Positions 23,589-35,015 are shown, counted from the first letter of the stretch. The stretch: 64,000 nucleotides of DNA from Leishmania infantum JPCM5 (GCF_000002875.2 NC_009415.2:878001-942000), one strand, 5' to 3'. Notes: a model not told the origin generated them from the letters alone. Numbers and translations: made by a program.

Positions 23589-24487
23589 TCACCGTTGAAG
23601 CTTCTGTTCCTCTCGCAGCCGTGCTACCTCACCACGCAGCTGAACTGTCTCTTGCGTCAGCTCGGCCATTCGCTGCATCACGGCAGCATCTACGTAGCGC
23701 GGAGCACAGCCACCACCAACGCCATGACTGCCGCCGCCCGTTCTCATCACGGTTGGCGGTCTACGCTCGCCAAAGAACATCTCGCGCTCGTCCCCTTCAT
23801 CTTCATCGGAGCTGTCGTAGCCATTGTCCGCAAAGAAAAGGAAAACACCTTCGCGCCTGTCTTCCTGGTCGTACCACGGTGCCACCTCATGATAGTAGTA
23901 GTGAGTCGATGTGCCATGTCACTCGCCATCGTCGCTGTTACCGTAGTCGGCGTGGTAGTTGGCAGCGCCCTTGCAGACGCCCGCCAGCTCCTCCTACAGC
24001 CGCGCCGCGGCATGACGGTTGCACTCGAGGGTTAGGGCGCCCTTCGCGCGGATAGTGCGGGCAAAGCCGGTGAGTCCACTGTAGGCGCGTGGCCACTCCC
24101 GCATGTGCAGCCGCTCGTGCCGTCCCCAGTCTAAACGCGGAGCAGGTGGCTTGCTCTTGACCGCCTCCCATAATGTCGATAGGCCTTCATCGGAAACGCA
24201 ACGATACATGGGTCAGGAGTCAGGCACAGAGAGCCTGAGCACCTGCTGCTGCTGCGTCACTTGCCGCGGCTCGGTTTCTTGCTCCGCGCTTCGGCAGGCT
24301 GCTCCGGATCGCTTTCCCACGGCAGCCTCCAGCGCGTGCCGGGGAGAGGAGAGGGGGGGGCAACAGTGCGGCACTTACGAAGGACCGGGGCTCTATTTGA
24401 AAAACGGCTGAGGCCCCGGCATCGGTGCACAGCTCGCTCAGCTGCTTCCACGGAGCATCCGGGTGCGAATGATGTGGTGCTAGACAT
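23589..24487 (-). pseudogene. pseudogene: three in-frame stops plus a frameshift
   Basis: From a Met at 24487 one frame reads MSSTTSFAPGCSVEAAER and onward to a stop at 24257. The protein-like reading then continues in a second frame all the way to 23589, a frame interrupted by TGA (24213-24215), TAG (23994-23996) and TGA (23919-23921). Between the stops the reading is convincingly protein-like: GLSTLWEAVKSK, GYDSSDEDEGDER, and a heptad-like C-terminus (MAELTQETVQLRGEVARLRE) suggesting a coiled coil. The frame change lies within 24257-24360; a run of eight G at 24353-24360 is a likely indel site. The original product would have been about 300 residues with an acidic centre. All neighbouring genes end normally, so stop-codon reassignment is not supported. 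Function unknown. Confidence 0.7.
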
Positions 24488-25112
24488 AAGCTCGAGCAGC
24501 AGAAAAGAAGGGGTGCTGCCGCGATGGACCACCAAGCAGCAACGCCTTTCTCTTTGCGGTGCGAGCCGAGCCTGCTGCAGTTGCAATCGTTGCAAAGGAG
24601 TGGCAGCGCAGCGCACCGCAGCGTTCAGGTCTTCTGAAGAAAAGGGTTGAGAGGGGGTTGCCAGACAGACGACACATGCGCCGTGGAGGAGGAGGAAGCA
24701 GGGAGGTGAGGAGGTGGGTGGCTCAAGAAGTGGTAGAGGGTACGGTGGCCGAGACCGAGATGAGACCACCGCGCAGCACATGATAGAGGCGCGAGTGGAG
24801 GGCGGGGGGGGGAGGGCGAAAAGAGCTGAGCTACGTGCAACTACGAGCATACATACATTTCCATGCAAGTAGAGAGATAGAGGCCGAGATGACAGCGCAT
24901 CTATGATTTCGAAGGACGCCCAGCAAGCGCCCTGCACTCGTCCACGTGACCTTAGGATATGTGGCGTAAGACAGACAAGTACGTGTGCATGTCCAGCGAA
25001 AACATGCGAAAGGCACACGGGCGGTGGGGCGGGATGTGGGGAGGCCGGAGAAAAAGCACCTCGCAGGCATAAACAGAGAAGGAGTACATAGACGTCTGGC
25101 CACAGAAAAAAA
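24488..25112. other. intergenic, with a possible old splice acceptor
   Basis: No intact gene. Upstream of the pseudogene start, the minus strand shows a pyrimidine tract ending CTTTTCTTCAG (around 24632-24642), which fits the former 5' end of that gene. Confidence 0.4.
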
Positions 25113-25590
25113 ATGCTGCGGCGCGCGCGAGTGGCACAAGAGAAAAGGAGAATCACAAACGCTACACCGCCACTCGCGGCACCGCGAAGAGCGGCGCGCA
25201 CAGCGTCCAAGTTCAGCTACCACGAGCGCCACGACTGCGTAGGCGCAAGAGCACGGCTCGCACTATCGGCTGCAGTGGCATCGCCACCCTTTGATACACC
25301 GTCCGCCAACACGCTATGCAATGGATGAGTAGGCGAAGGGACAGAGGCAGTACTACTGGGAAGGGGAGGGCGGGCGGTGGCTACTATACTGCGCGTGCCT
25401 TTGACTGTCGCATGGTGGTGCGACGCCGCCTCGGACGGCACAGCCGCACGGCGAGGGTGCTTCGGCTGCACCAAGTGAAAGGAGCGACCTGCCGTGCTGC
25501 TCTCTTGCGAGATGTGAAGTATGAGAGACATGCTCAGCAGTCCTTGCGCGGTGTCGACGTTGCCGTGCGTTGTGGCCTCAGCGGCGCTCG
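25113..25590 (-). pseudogene. relic of the glycosyltransferase gene at 29379-32279
   Basis: On the minus strand this stretch reads V-L-A-D-G-V-x-x-G-D, then T-Q-S-W-R-S-W, a stop, then L-N-L-D-A-V-R-A-A-L-R-G-A-A-S-G-G. The intact gene has V-L-S-D-G-V-x-x-G-D, A-P-S-W-R-A-W-E-L-N-M-D-A-V-R-A-A-L-G-G-A-A-R-G-G at about residues 180-230. The stop at 25217-25219 (TAG) sits exactly where the intact gene has GAG, and the frame continues past it. Similarity fades on both sides: upstream a stretch M-S-L-I-L resembles V-S-L-I-M of the intact protein, and nothing of the catalytic C-terminal half is seen. It is a truncated, mutated copy or a very degraded paralogue. Confidence 0.68.
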
Positions 25591-28500
25591 CGTCGGCACG
25601 AATGCCGTTTCTCTTTGCCGTGGCCTCGCATGCACGTCTGCACTGCTGGGGCGCAGGAGGCCGGGACTGAGGTGCGCGATGAAGAGGGAGGCCGAAGAGG
25701 CCTTCGGAGGCGTGTGCGTGCGTGCGTGTGCGTGTGTGTGTGTGTGTGTCGAAAAGGGAGCGGCTACTGCGTAAGCGAGGTCGCTTCAACACGCTCTTGG
25801 TTTCATCGAGAGAGAGGCGTTGGGATTCGCAGGTGTGGAGCAGCTGTCCCCACCTTGCGGAAAGCGGAGGCGCGTAGAAGGAGGCACCCGTGATCAGGAA
25901 TGGTGGACCGGAGACCTTCATGCACCCCTAAGCACAAGACAAACGCCTAAGCAGAGGCGCAGAAAGCGAAGGCGAATATGAAAGTGACGCGAAGTACCTT
26001 CTGCTGCGTCGCGCGGCGATAGGCTCTTTTCGCTTTTACTTTCCTTCGTTTTTTTTTTTGTTCGGGGAGCGGGTGATTTGATCCCGAGGAGGAAAGGGTG
26101 ATGAAACAGCACTCGCGCACGCACGCCAACATCTACCGCGCGAGAGTCGCGTGGTGAGCGGGCGAGAGCTACGTGAGGACGAAAGCGACACGTTTCGAAC
26201 GGACTGTTCCTGCTCTGACCTGTTCTGTGCGCTGAGCTGCCCCCTCCCGCAACATCAACAGCAGAAACACGAAAACAGACGTTGGTGGGCGAATAAGGAA
26301 ACGGAGCGGCACGGCAGAGCGACCGCTGGCCTCGCAACGCGTAAACGACGCAAGAAGGATTCGAGAGACGCGACTGATCAGGCTCGACTTTGAAGGGCTC
26401 GGGTGGGTGGCGCTCATGGCGGCGAGAGAGCTCAACACGGAAAGGGGGGCGGGCGGCGTAGGCCAAACGGCCGACAGAGCGAGCATGCACCACACTCCTC
26501 GCTACAGCGCTGACCGTGCTGTCTCCGCCATCAAACAAAAACAAAAAAGCAGGCGCACGCCAATAGACCAAAGAGAGGAAGCCAATAAAAGAGTACGACA
26601 TGGCCGTACTGCGCAAAACACGCACCGCGCGAGGATCAGAAGTTACACGAAGCGGGCAGACGCGAGCGGGCGCGAATACGCGGACGCACGACACGTAAAC
26701 GCGAGGCATGGCCTCCGGCAGAGCTTCGAAGCCAACATCAACAGATGAACAAAAAAAAAGAAGCGAAGGAGACATCCCAAATCCAAGACAGAATGAGCAT
26801 CGAATGCCAATGGCGAAGACGGATTACGTGTGCAGCGGACCGAGCTACGCGCAAGAGACGATGTGCATCGCCAACAACAGCTACAACAAGAAAAGAAAGC
26901 ACCTCTACATGGATATCGTCGCTCGAAGCGAGGAATAACAAAAAAAAAAGAGAGCAGGAGTGACGGTTGACCAAATCGAGGCTGCACATGCACACATGAC
27001 GCATACACCGCAGTGTGTGTGCGTGTGCGTGTGGGGGGGGCCCTCGAGTCGGAACGAAAGGCAACGCGTGCAGTCTTCCATAGAACAAACATAAAAGAAT
27101 GGGAGCAAGTAGTGCAATGCAGCATTCCAAAAAGAATAGAAGTCCGCTGCGGAAAACATGCCGGCCCTGCAACCTCGATGATCCGTGGACTCTTATCCGT
27201 TGTCTTCGGCTTGCTGTGGTGAGCAATGGGATTCTAGAGAAAACCACTCCAGGCACCGAGCGAGATATCAGCAGTGAGAAGTTCTTGAGTGCTTTCCATC
27301 ATTACTTTGTAGGAAGCCCAGCCTACTCGTCTCACCAGGTAATCACAGCGAGGGAGAGGGAGCGAGCGACAGCTTCGCGTGCACGCACTTCTCTGCAGAG
27401 GGACGAAATTTCGAGATAAGGTGGAACAGCATTGCTGCTGCTTCGGATTTCTTTCCCGCTCCCAAACGCCCGCGCATACCGTGCGGCGACGGAGAGACGA
27501 CACAGACCACCTCTTTGTCGGCCCTACACGTATAGCTGCGCGCGCGCGCGTGTGTGTGTGTGTCTGTCACCCTTTAACTCTTTACGTCGGGTTGGTGTCT
27601 GGGATGGTCCGAGGGAAGGCGCAAGGAGCCCTGAACGAAACAACCAATCCCCCTCCGAAAAAGAAAAAAAAAAACGGTGGGCCCGCGAAGCCAGCACGGA
27701 GACGCGCCAACAACGAAGAGAGAATGATACGAAAGGGCACGTTTACGACAGAGGTGGAAAATGCGCGGCACGCGCTGAGGCGAATACAGACAAGGCACCA
27801 CAACACCGCGGTAGACGCGGTGACATGACAGAGAGAGGCCACCGCAATAAGAGACGCGCTCAAAGACGCACGCGTCGCCGCACAAGGAAAGGGCATGCAC
27901 TTGGGGAGCGGGCTGCATCGGAGGTGGGGTGTGGGTGAGTGGGAGAGTGGGCGTGAGTATTTTCGAATCAAACGCCAGCTCGGCTCACGCATCACCAACC
28001 CCATGCGTGCTTGAAGGTAGTTGTGCTCGTGGCGCACCTTTTCGCCTCCCGCTTCGTTTCCTCTTGCGGTCTGAATGCTCCGTTTAACGAACAAAAGGAA
28101 GATATCGTCAGCCAACGCACTTCAAGTTTCTGCGTCACAGTCAGCCCTTTTGTGACCAGCTGGCCTCTGACTTGTTGACGTCCCCTCCACCCCGATTCCA
28201 CGGGTGACAATGTCGGGTGGCGACGTATAGACAAGAGCTACCGAGCATGTGTACACCTCCGCAACTGAAGAATCTTGATTAGTACAAGAAAAAAACGGCC
28301 AGTTCAGGCTCTGAGAGCTGCAGAGACGAACGCTAGGTGGAGAGATGACGGAAAGGCGGACCAGAGAAACAGGGATATGCTCGTGAGGAAAACAGAGGCA
28401 CAAGAGCGAACCAAACAGCTGTCGATGTCGTTCGGCATCCAGCAGGCAATGAAAGATAATACGAAGTAGCAAGCAACTCGTGCATGCCTATGCCTTCTTC

Positions 28501-28858
28501 GGCCCACCGGGAGAATCGAGTTTCGATTCTCCCCACTGCACCGCTTGTGGCGCACGCATTGCACGCAGAGAGCGCTAGTTGCTGCAGCGACGCAGCAGCA
28601 TCACACGGAGCGGTACCGCAGCACACACACACACACACACAAACATATATATATATGCATCCGGGTGATGAACGTACCGAAAAACAACGTGAATGACGAA
28701 GGTCAGTACGGCACGCGGCGGAGAAGAGTGCCGTTTCGGCGTTCGCCGGTGCTGCAGTTAAATGGTAGTGCCTAAACGGAGTGCACGGTGGCCTTTATGA
28801 TGGAGGTGTGTGGGGAGAGCAGACACGCGACGGCTAAATCCTCGTTTCTCTCCCTCTC
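25591..28858. other. intergenic/gene-graveyard sequence
   Basis: No intact gene. It contains the only two (GT)n runs on + (25730-25749, 27550-27563), an (AC)n run (28622-28641), an (AT)n run (28645-28656) and a 10-bp hairpin at 28509-28533. Long open minus frames (for example over 25918-26775) lack start context and have composition expected of stop-poor GC-rich DNA. Confidence 0.45.
28509..28533. repeat. 10-bp perfect inverted repeat, 5-nt loop
   Basis: GGGAGAATCG, loop AGTTT, CGATTCTCCC. The arms are exact reverse complements. It stands in intergenic sequence between gene relics. No T-run or known motif is attached. Confidence 0.85.
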
Positions 28859-29345
28859 TCAACTCCGCTTCCCATTCGGCGTGATCGTAAAGAACTCTGC
28901 AACCGCCGCATACAGTTTCCAGCGATATTGGGCAAGCGGTCCAACACGGAGGACTGTGTGCCGGAGGGGGGAGCCCGTAAGCAGGAATGCGACAGCAACT
29001 CGGTATGGGCTTCGCCCTCCACTGGTCCTCCAAAAAGGAAGGTTGCCTTCAACCTGTGGCCAGAGCGCGCCTGCCCTCCTTCCATTGTGCATTCGCACCG
29101 TTCCAAGCACAGCCGCCACAGGCGTGCCAGGGAGCACAGATGACCTTCGTTGAGCGGCAGCTGTGCGTGTACCACCGACCGGCCGTCGTCGGCCACGAGT
29201 GCCAAACTCAGACCAGTCCTGTGCCTCTCTCCTGGGAAGCCCAACAAAACAGAGAAACGGCAGGCACCCACCTAGCGATGCGCCGCACCGGCAGGCGCAT
29301 GTAGCTGGAGCCCCATTCTTCGCTATACACATTGAACTCCGCAAC
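28859..29345 (-). pseudogene. decayed coding relic downstream of the glycosyltransferase
   Basis: Just beyond the glycosyltransferase stop the minus strand reads EFNVYSEEWGSSYMRLPVRR in one frame until a TGA, then protein-like segments in other frames: LALVADDGRSVVHAQLPL, and YRVAVAFLLTGSPLRH leading to KLYAAVAEFFTITPNGKRS and a stop near 28859. The alternation of frames with locally plausible protein suggests an indel-damaged gene of about 160 codons. I do not recognise it. Confidence 0.4.
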
Positions 29346-29378
29346 ACACCCAAGAGAAACCAACGAGTCGCACGTGAC

Positions 29379-32279
29379 TCAGCCGCGCTGCCTCCCGATC
29401 ACAGAGTCCACAAACAGACGGTCCATGCGGTCCGCAACAGCCTCCTCGCTCAGCTCACGCACAGCGTACTCACGCGCACGACGACCAACGCGCCGCGCGT
29501 GCTCCGGGTGCTCCACGACGTACCGCATCAGCTCCGCAGTCTTCTCCACACTCGGGATGGCCATCTTCATGCCCTCCTCGTACCCGTACGGCGAATTTGG
29601 CGAGATCTCTTCAAGCCCGTCCACAGGAATGCGGAAGCAAGAGTCGCGCTCCATGAACCGCAGCGGCCCGCCCCACTCCGTGACAAGCACCGGCAGCCCC
29701 ATCGCCATCGCCTCCACGGCAGGCAGGCCCCACCCCTCCGCCTTCGTCGGGTGCACAAAGGCATCCGCGTTCGCGTACATCTGAACAACTTCAGCCGCGC
29801 TCACCTCGCCCGTGACAATGATGATGTGGGGATAGTCAGCCATCGACGTCATCCCCGGCAACGCACCGCCGCGTCCCCATGTCTCAATGAAGTGTAGGAC
29901 CGAATCGCGAGACAACTCAGGAGAATAGCGACGTGCGAGGCGTGTCTTGATCACCAGCGTCGTGCGCTCACGCAGCTGCGACGGGGCAGAGGGGCCGAAC
30001 GCGGCCCAGTACGCCTTCAGCAGCACGTCCCACCCCTTGCGGTCCTCCCACTTGAAGCTCGAGAAGAACACGTACCGCTGCAGCCGCTCCTCCTCTGTCA
30101 AGCTCGGGCGGTTGTCGCACGACGATATGCTCGCGCACCTACTCATCGTGGGCTGCCGTGCGTAGTTGGCCGGGTCGTACTCGTACACATCCACGGCCTC
30201 CGGCACAACGCGGATCTTGTCGGGGCTCACACCGTTGCGGCGGTAAATGGTGGCGAAGAAGTCCGCCGTCGTCCAGATCTCGTCGGCACGTGTCCGCATC
30301 GGCACTATCCACTTCTGCTGGATGTTGGACAGCTCGCTCATGCTGTGCCCGATGTACACCTCCGGGCACTCATGGAACCGGCGCTTGGGAACTGGGAAGA
30401 AACGATGGGCGCGCCAGTGTTGGAAGACGAGGAGGGCGCGGTGGCGCAGGCGATCGCGGAAAAAGCTGTGGGTCGCCGGGGACGACACGCTGCTGAACAG
30501 ATCCCTCACACCCCCGTATGCAAGCTGAAGGAGCGCGTCTCCGGATTTCGGGCATGAGCTGCGCCCCCCGCCCCCCATCACACCGATCCCGTAGCGCTCC
30601 ATCAACGGACGGATGTACGCCATCGCCTCACGGTTCAGCCCGATACAGGGAGCGCTGAAGTCCGTGTGGTACCGGATCACCGGCGGGAGGCAGTTCTGCA
30701 CCACAGCAGTCCGCTCTGCAGAGTGGTGCGAGTCCTCACCACGAAGACGCCACGGCACTCCCACGCGGCGGCGCTGCAGCTCCGTCACCACACTGTATGC
30801 GGTGCGGCCGTACCGGTCCAGCAGCGAGAACACAGGCCGCTGCAGCGAAACAACGGCAGGGAGCGCACGCACGCCGGCAACGTCGTCGCGCACCACCGCA
30901 GCAGCGCGACTGCCCCACACCTGCCACGCAGGGTACGCCTCCTGCATCCGCAGCGTCAGTGCCCACCCACCACGGTCCACGGCACCCATCGCGTGGTCAT
31001 CGCGTACACTCACGGCGTCCCTCACAGCGGGCTCCGACAGCGCGCCCGCAAGCCCGCCAACAGCGTCGTACACACGGCGGTCGAAGATGCCGCAGTGCAG
31101 CGACACGGCGTCCACCACCTCCTCCCACGATGCGCGCTGGTCCGCAGCGCTGTACCCGCTCAGCCGCCGCGTCAGGTACGGCAGCAGCACCTCGCCGTTG
31201 TGTGTGGCCCCTGTCATCCCGCCCTTGTCCACGACACGCAGCGAAGCGAGCTCCCTTGCTGTGAGCCGCGGCGGTGGGTAGCGCCAGCCGCCGCTGTCGC
31301 CACCGTGCTGCAGTATAGTGCACTGTGCAGCTGCGACGCGGCCGCCGTTGCGCTGCGTTGCTGTGCGCACAAGCGCGTCCAGCAGCCCAGTGCCCTCGTG
31401 GCGCGTCTCCAGCGCGTCGCCGGGCTCCGTGTACGGCATCCGCGTCGCGCCAAGGAACGACGACAGCACAACGAAGTGCGACCCGGCGCGGCCGCCACGC
31501 GTGCGCAGTGCAGCGTCCACGAGCACCTCCACCGTTGTGTCCGGCGCCGGCGCTGCAGGTGCCACCAGCGTCACACGGTCGCCGAGGCACCGCGCACCGC
31601 CACGCGCGGCACCGCCAAGAGCGGCGCGCACGGCGTCCATGTTCAGCTCCCACGCGCGCCACGACGGCGCAGGCGTCAGCTCATCACGGGGGCGGCCCTG
31701 CGGAAGCACATCACCGCTGTGCAACACGCCATCAGACAGCACGCCACGTACCGCGCCACCGAGTACAGAGGAGGCTGCAGCGGCCCCGCTTACAACCACC
31801 GCATGCACCTGGTAGGCAGGAGCCTGTGCGCTGTTGGCGCCACGATGGCAAAGGGCGTCCTCAGACTGCACTAGCGGACCGAGCAAGTTGCTTAGGAGCA
31901 CGTATTCTGTCGTGTTCCCGGAACCGGGGTCGCCACCGTGCAAGAGAGGCATGATAAGAGACACGTTCGTGAGAGTGTTCTGCGGCTCTGGAAGTTGGCT
32001 GCCGGCTCGGGGCAGCGGTGCCTCGGTTTCTGCCATGCTGGCGTCCTCACTGGGGATGTCGGGGAGCTTGCGAAGACTCGCGAAGAGCGTCAGTGACACA
32101 GCAATGAGAGCCGCACCGATAAGGCACTGGCGAAACGGTACGTGGGGTCGGGAAATCCTTGCCTGTGGTGCCGTGGCGACACGAAAGGGGCTGTGCGGGA
32201 GCGAGTCTAGGGCGAGCTCACTGCCGCTATCGTCCTCAGCCGACCGGTGACCGGGATTTCGCTGATAGAGGTTCCACAT
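29379..32279 (-). CDS. type II membrane glycosyltransferase, GT4-like (GT-B fold)
   Basis: 966 residues from the Met at 32279 (the frame is open to 32627, but the added part is Pro-rich and 5'UTR-like). Residues 51-69 form a signal-anchor helix after a short polar N-terminus, so the bulk should face the secretory lumen, as in Golgi transferases. The C-terminal part has the hallmarks of retaining GT-B (family GT4-like) enzymes: DAFVHPTKAEGWGLPAVEA with E848 and E856 forming the E-x7-E nucleotide-sugar motif, followed by PVLVTEWGG, and upstream VVPEAVDVYEYDP and a conserved FKWEDRKG segment. The N-terminal half (about 70-560) is Ala/Gly-rich and not recognised. The sugar and acceptor cannot be read from sequence; a role in surface glycoconjugate synthesis is inferred. 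A decayed relative lies at 25113-25590. Confidence 0.88.
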   Translation of the reverse strand: MWNLYQRNPGHRSAEDDSGSELALDSLPHSPFRVATAPQARISRPHVPFRQCLIGAALIAVSLTLFASLRKLPDIPSEDASMAETEAPLPRAGSQLPEPQNTLTNVSLIMPLLHGGDPGSGNTTEYVLLSNLLGPLVQSEDALCHRGANSAQAPAYQVHAVVVSGAAAASSVLGGAVRGVLSDGVLHSGDVLPQGRPRDELTPAPSWRAWELNMDAVRAALGGAARGGARCLGDRVTLVAPAAPAPDTTVEVLVDAALRTRGGRAGSHFVVLSSFLGATRMPYTEPGDALETRHEGTGLLDALVRTATQRNGGRVAAAQCTILQHGGDSGGWRYPPPRLTARELASLRVVDKGGMTGATHNGEVLLPYLTRRLSGYSAADQRASWEEVVDAVSLHCGIFDRRVYDAVGGLAGALSEPAVRDAVSVRDDHAMGAVDRGGWALTLRMQEAYPAWQVWGSRAAAVVRDDVAGVRALPAVVSLQRPVFSLLDRYGRTAYSVVTELQRRRVGVPWRLRGEDSHHSAERTAVVQNCLPPVIRYHTDFSAPCIGLNREAMAYIRPLMERYGIGVMGGGGRSSCPKSGDALLQLAYGGVRDLFSSVSSPATHSFFRDRLRHRALLVFQHWRAHRFFPVPKRRFHECPEVYIGHSMSELSNIQQKWIVPMRTRADEIWTTADFFATIYRRNGVSPDKIRVVPEAVDVYEYDPANYARQPTMSRCASISSCDNRPSLTEEERLQRYVFFSSFKWEDRKGWDVLLKAYWAAFGPSAPSQLRERTTLVIKTRLARRYSPELSRDSVLHFIETWGRGGALPGMTSMADYPHIIIVTGEVSAAEVVQMYANADAFVHPTKAEGWGLPAVEAMAMGLPVLVTEWGGPLRFMERDSCFRIPVDGLEEISPNSPYGYEEGMKMAIPSVEKTAELMRYVVEHPEHARRVGRRAREYAVRELSEEAVADRMDRLFVDSVIGRQRG

Positions 32280-35015
32280 GATCGGCTTGGATGCCTCTCC
32301 GATGCGGTGCAGGCACGCACGAGGCAAAGGACTCGCAGCGCCGGTGGGGCGTTCTTTAGAGGGCGGGGGACAGTAGAGGACGCCTGTCTGCGAGAAGCGC
32401 GATGACGGGTGTGTAGCAGAGAGGCAAGGAGGTAATCCTCCGCCGCTGAGCCCCGATCCGGACTGAGAGATGTTCGGGTGCGGAGGGACCGGGCACGTGG
32501 TAGGAGGGAAGGGGAGGAGGGAGGCGATGGGAAGCCCGGACCGCCGGCGCCAAACAAAAAAAAACAAAGAAAGTAAAAGCACGCACGATGTTCGCACGAC
32601 GTTGAGAGCTCCCAGGCGCACACGCACACGTGCACACGGAGAGTTCGGCGAAGCGAACGGCAGGCTCTGGTTCGCTGTGCTTTCCCGCTTTCTTCTGTGC
32701 TCAAGAGCATACAGGCTCAGCTTAAAGCTGAGACAGCAAGAAATAGCAGCGCCACAGACGAGACGTCTGCGGCCTGGCGGCGTACTTTCCTGGCTCTTAG
32801 GGATAGGGTGGCGCGGTTTTGTAGGGCTATCAGTGGCACGCCCGGGATGACGCTCCTAACGACGCACGAGGAGTAGTGGAGAAAAGAAAAGGAAGAAGCG
32901 AGAGACCCCAAAACACTAAACAATCACCCATAAGCAGCCCACCAACGCGAGATTATGCGACAGCGCGATGGGCGCCTGTGCTCAGACCACTAACGCGTGA
33001 CGATAAGAAGAACAAGCAACGGGAGGAAGGAGTGAATGGGAGGTGTGAGGGACGAGCTCAGACCGTTACGAAAAACGAAAAAGCCGCACAGTGAGAGGAT
33101 ATCCACCAGCGCACCGTGCGCGCACCGAAGGGTACAAGTGACAGGGAGAGTACGAGCAGAAAATGAGGGGAGAGGGCGTGTCCCTCTTGGTGGCGGAAGG
33201 GGAGAACCGAAAACAGAACAGAAGAAACGAGGCAACAGAAGGCAGACAAGCTGATAAATGCTCTCGGCCTTGGCGAGGTGGCTTGAATGGTCTCACGGCT
33301 CAGGGCCGAAGGTTGTACATGCGCACACCCGCACTCTCAGACAACCACGCAGGGAATGCAGACAGACGCAAAACAACTTTCAAGCAACACACGGATGCCG
33401 GACTGCAGGGCGAATGAGTAGAAAAAGAAGGGGGAAAATGAATAGACGCGATAGGAGCGGTGGCGTGTGCTAAGAAACGGGAAAAAATCAGGACAGGCAC
33501 TGCAGTATCCGCGACAAGACGAAATTCGGGGACGGCTAGCCGCCGGCTCACGGGCTCCCGGTGAGGAGAGGCAGGGGCGGGGAGATCAATGATGACAAAG
33601 GCAAGCAGATAAGCCTTCTGCTCCTTTTCCCAGGCTTCTGATGCTAAAAGCGCTGCCACAGCGAAAAAAATGACTGTGCCTCGCTCTGCACCTGGAGGCT
33701 TGGACTGCATGCGTGTGGCGTGATGTTGTCTTACTCTCTGTTGCGCTAACAGGAGAATGTGCGTCTCCTCTTTCTCGCCTATGCGCTGCAATGGTTGCAC
33801 TGTAGCTCGAGCTCAGCCGCACTAGGCAAACCCCCAGGCGAAGACAAGAAGCGGAAGGTGCCTTCTCCCGTGTATGCGTACGGGTGCGGGGTGCGAGCAA
33901 GCAGAGGGAAGAGGTAGAGGGGTGGGGGTAGGGGCAGGGAACGTACGGGGAGAGAGGTTATTCTTCAGAACTGAGCATAAGGGCAAAGGATGAGCAGCGA
34001 GACAGAAGTGGAGCAGGAGGGACAGAGAGAAGAAGATCGAAGGGCGAAGCAAACGCAGGCGCTGAAGAGGGGCCCCGCACGCGGAGGGAAGTCAGGCAAA
34101 CAACGAAGCGGTACATACAAAATCATGAAAAAAGGAAGGCTTGTCCTCGCGGTGGTGGGGCCTCGCTCACACAGTCTCCTAGCGACTTGTGATGATACCA
34201 ACGTGTGCGTGTGTTTTGGTGGGTGGGTGGGGGGGGGGCGGATGGCGAGAAGAAGAGACCCCACGTCGTGCCGTTGCCTTTTTTTGTTGTTGTCCCTTTC
34301 GCCTTTTGTGGAAGGGGCCGTGCGTGTCTCTTCACCGTTCGAACGCGTCCTCAGCAGCTTCCCTGACGCCGACGAGGCTCCGAATTTCGGCCGTGAGGGC
34401 GTCGAAGACGCTTCTGGGGCACGAGATCGAGAGAGCGAGAGAGAGAAAGAGGAGGGGAGGGAGCAGAGCGTTTCTTCACAAACACCATGGCACGGCTACA
34501 CAGCAGCCGGCGCGGCACCCACGAACGAGAATGACGGAAGAAGCACAAAGAGCTTCCCTTGACTGTCGACCACTTCTCCTTCCCCTCTCACTCGCCCTTC
34601 AACTTCCGCCAGACTATGTGGGCAACAGAAGGAAGGATGGGGGGAGAAGGGCGAGCGGGTAAGACCGTATCGAATCTCTGGGCACCGCTGTTCGAGGTCA
34701 GGAAGAGGAGGAGGCGAAACTGCTCTCTTTCGGGGTGTGGGTCCGACCAGGAGTGCGTGTGTGTGTGCCGCAGCACCGAAGCCTTCTCAAAAAAAAAGGA
34801 AGCGGAACATGAAAACAAGACGCAAGAGAGGGAGAGTAAGAGCGAAGGCAAGGAAACACCTGTCTTCGAAAACAGAGGCGGGCACGAGCAGCAAGGCGGA
34901 AGTCCGCCATTCGTCCGTCGACAAAAGAGGGAAAGCCTGCGCACCGACACCCCTTTTCTTCAGCGAGCGAGTTGACATCACAAAGGAAGGAAAATTACAC
35001 ATGTATATATGAAAA
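32280..35015. other. intergenic up to the assembly gap
   Basis: 2.7 kb with no supported gene. The minus strand is pyrimidine-rich upstream of the glycosyltransferase (32480-32640), expected for its splice acceptor. The sequence beside the gap (34560-35015) is not the missing half of the M20 peptidase in any frame. Confidence 0.5.

Noticed and set aside
23589..24487. Stop-codon reassignment (TGA as Trp, TAG as sense) as in some trypanosomatids
   Set aside because: All other genes in the window use ordinary stops and have none in frame; the same locus also needs a frameshift, so decay is the simpler reading.
25918..26775. 285-codon minus open frame
   Set aside because: Composition follows the pyrimidine-rich intergenic base bias, with no domain, helix or motif, and no similarity to neighbours.
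30666..31874. 402-codon + frame antisense to the glycosyltransferase
   Set aside because: Shadow of the GC-rich codon bias of the real minus-strand gene; His/Arg/Ala-rich composition typical of antisense frames.
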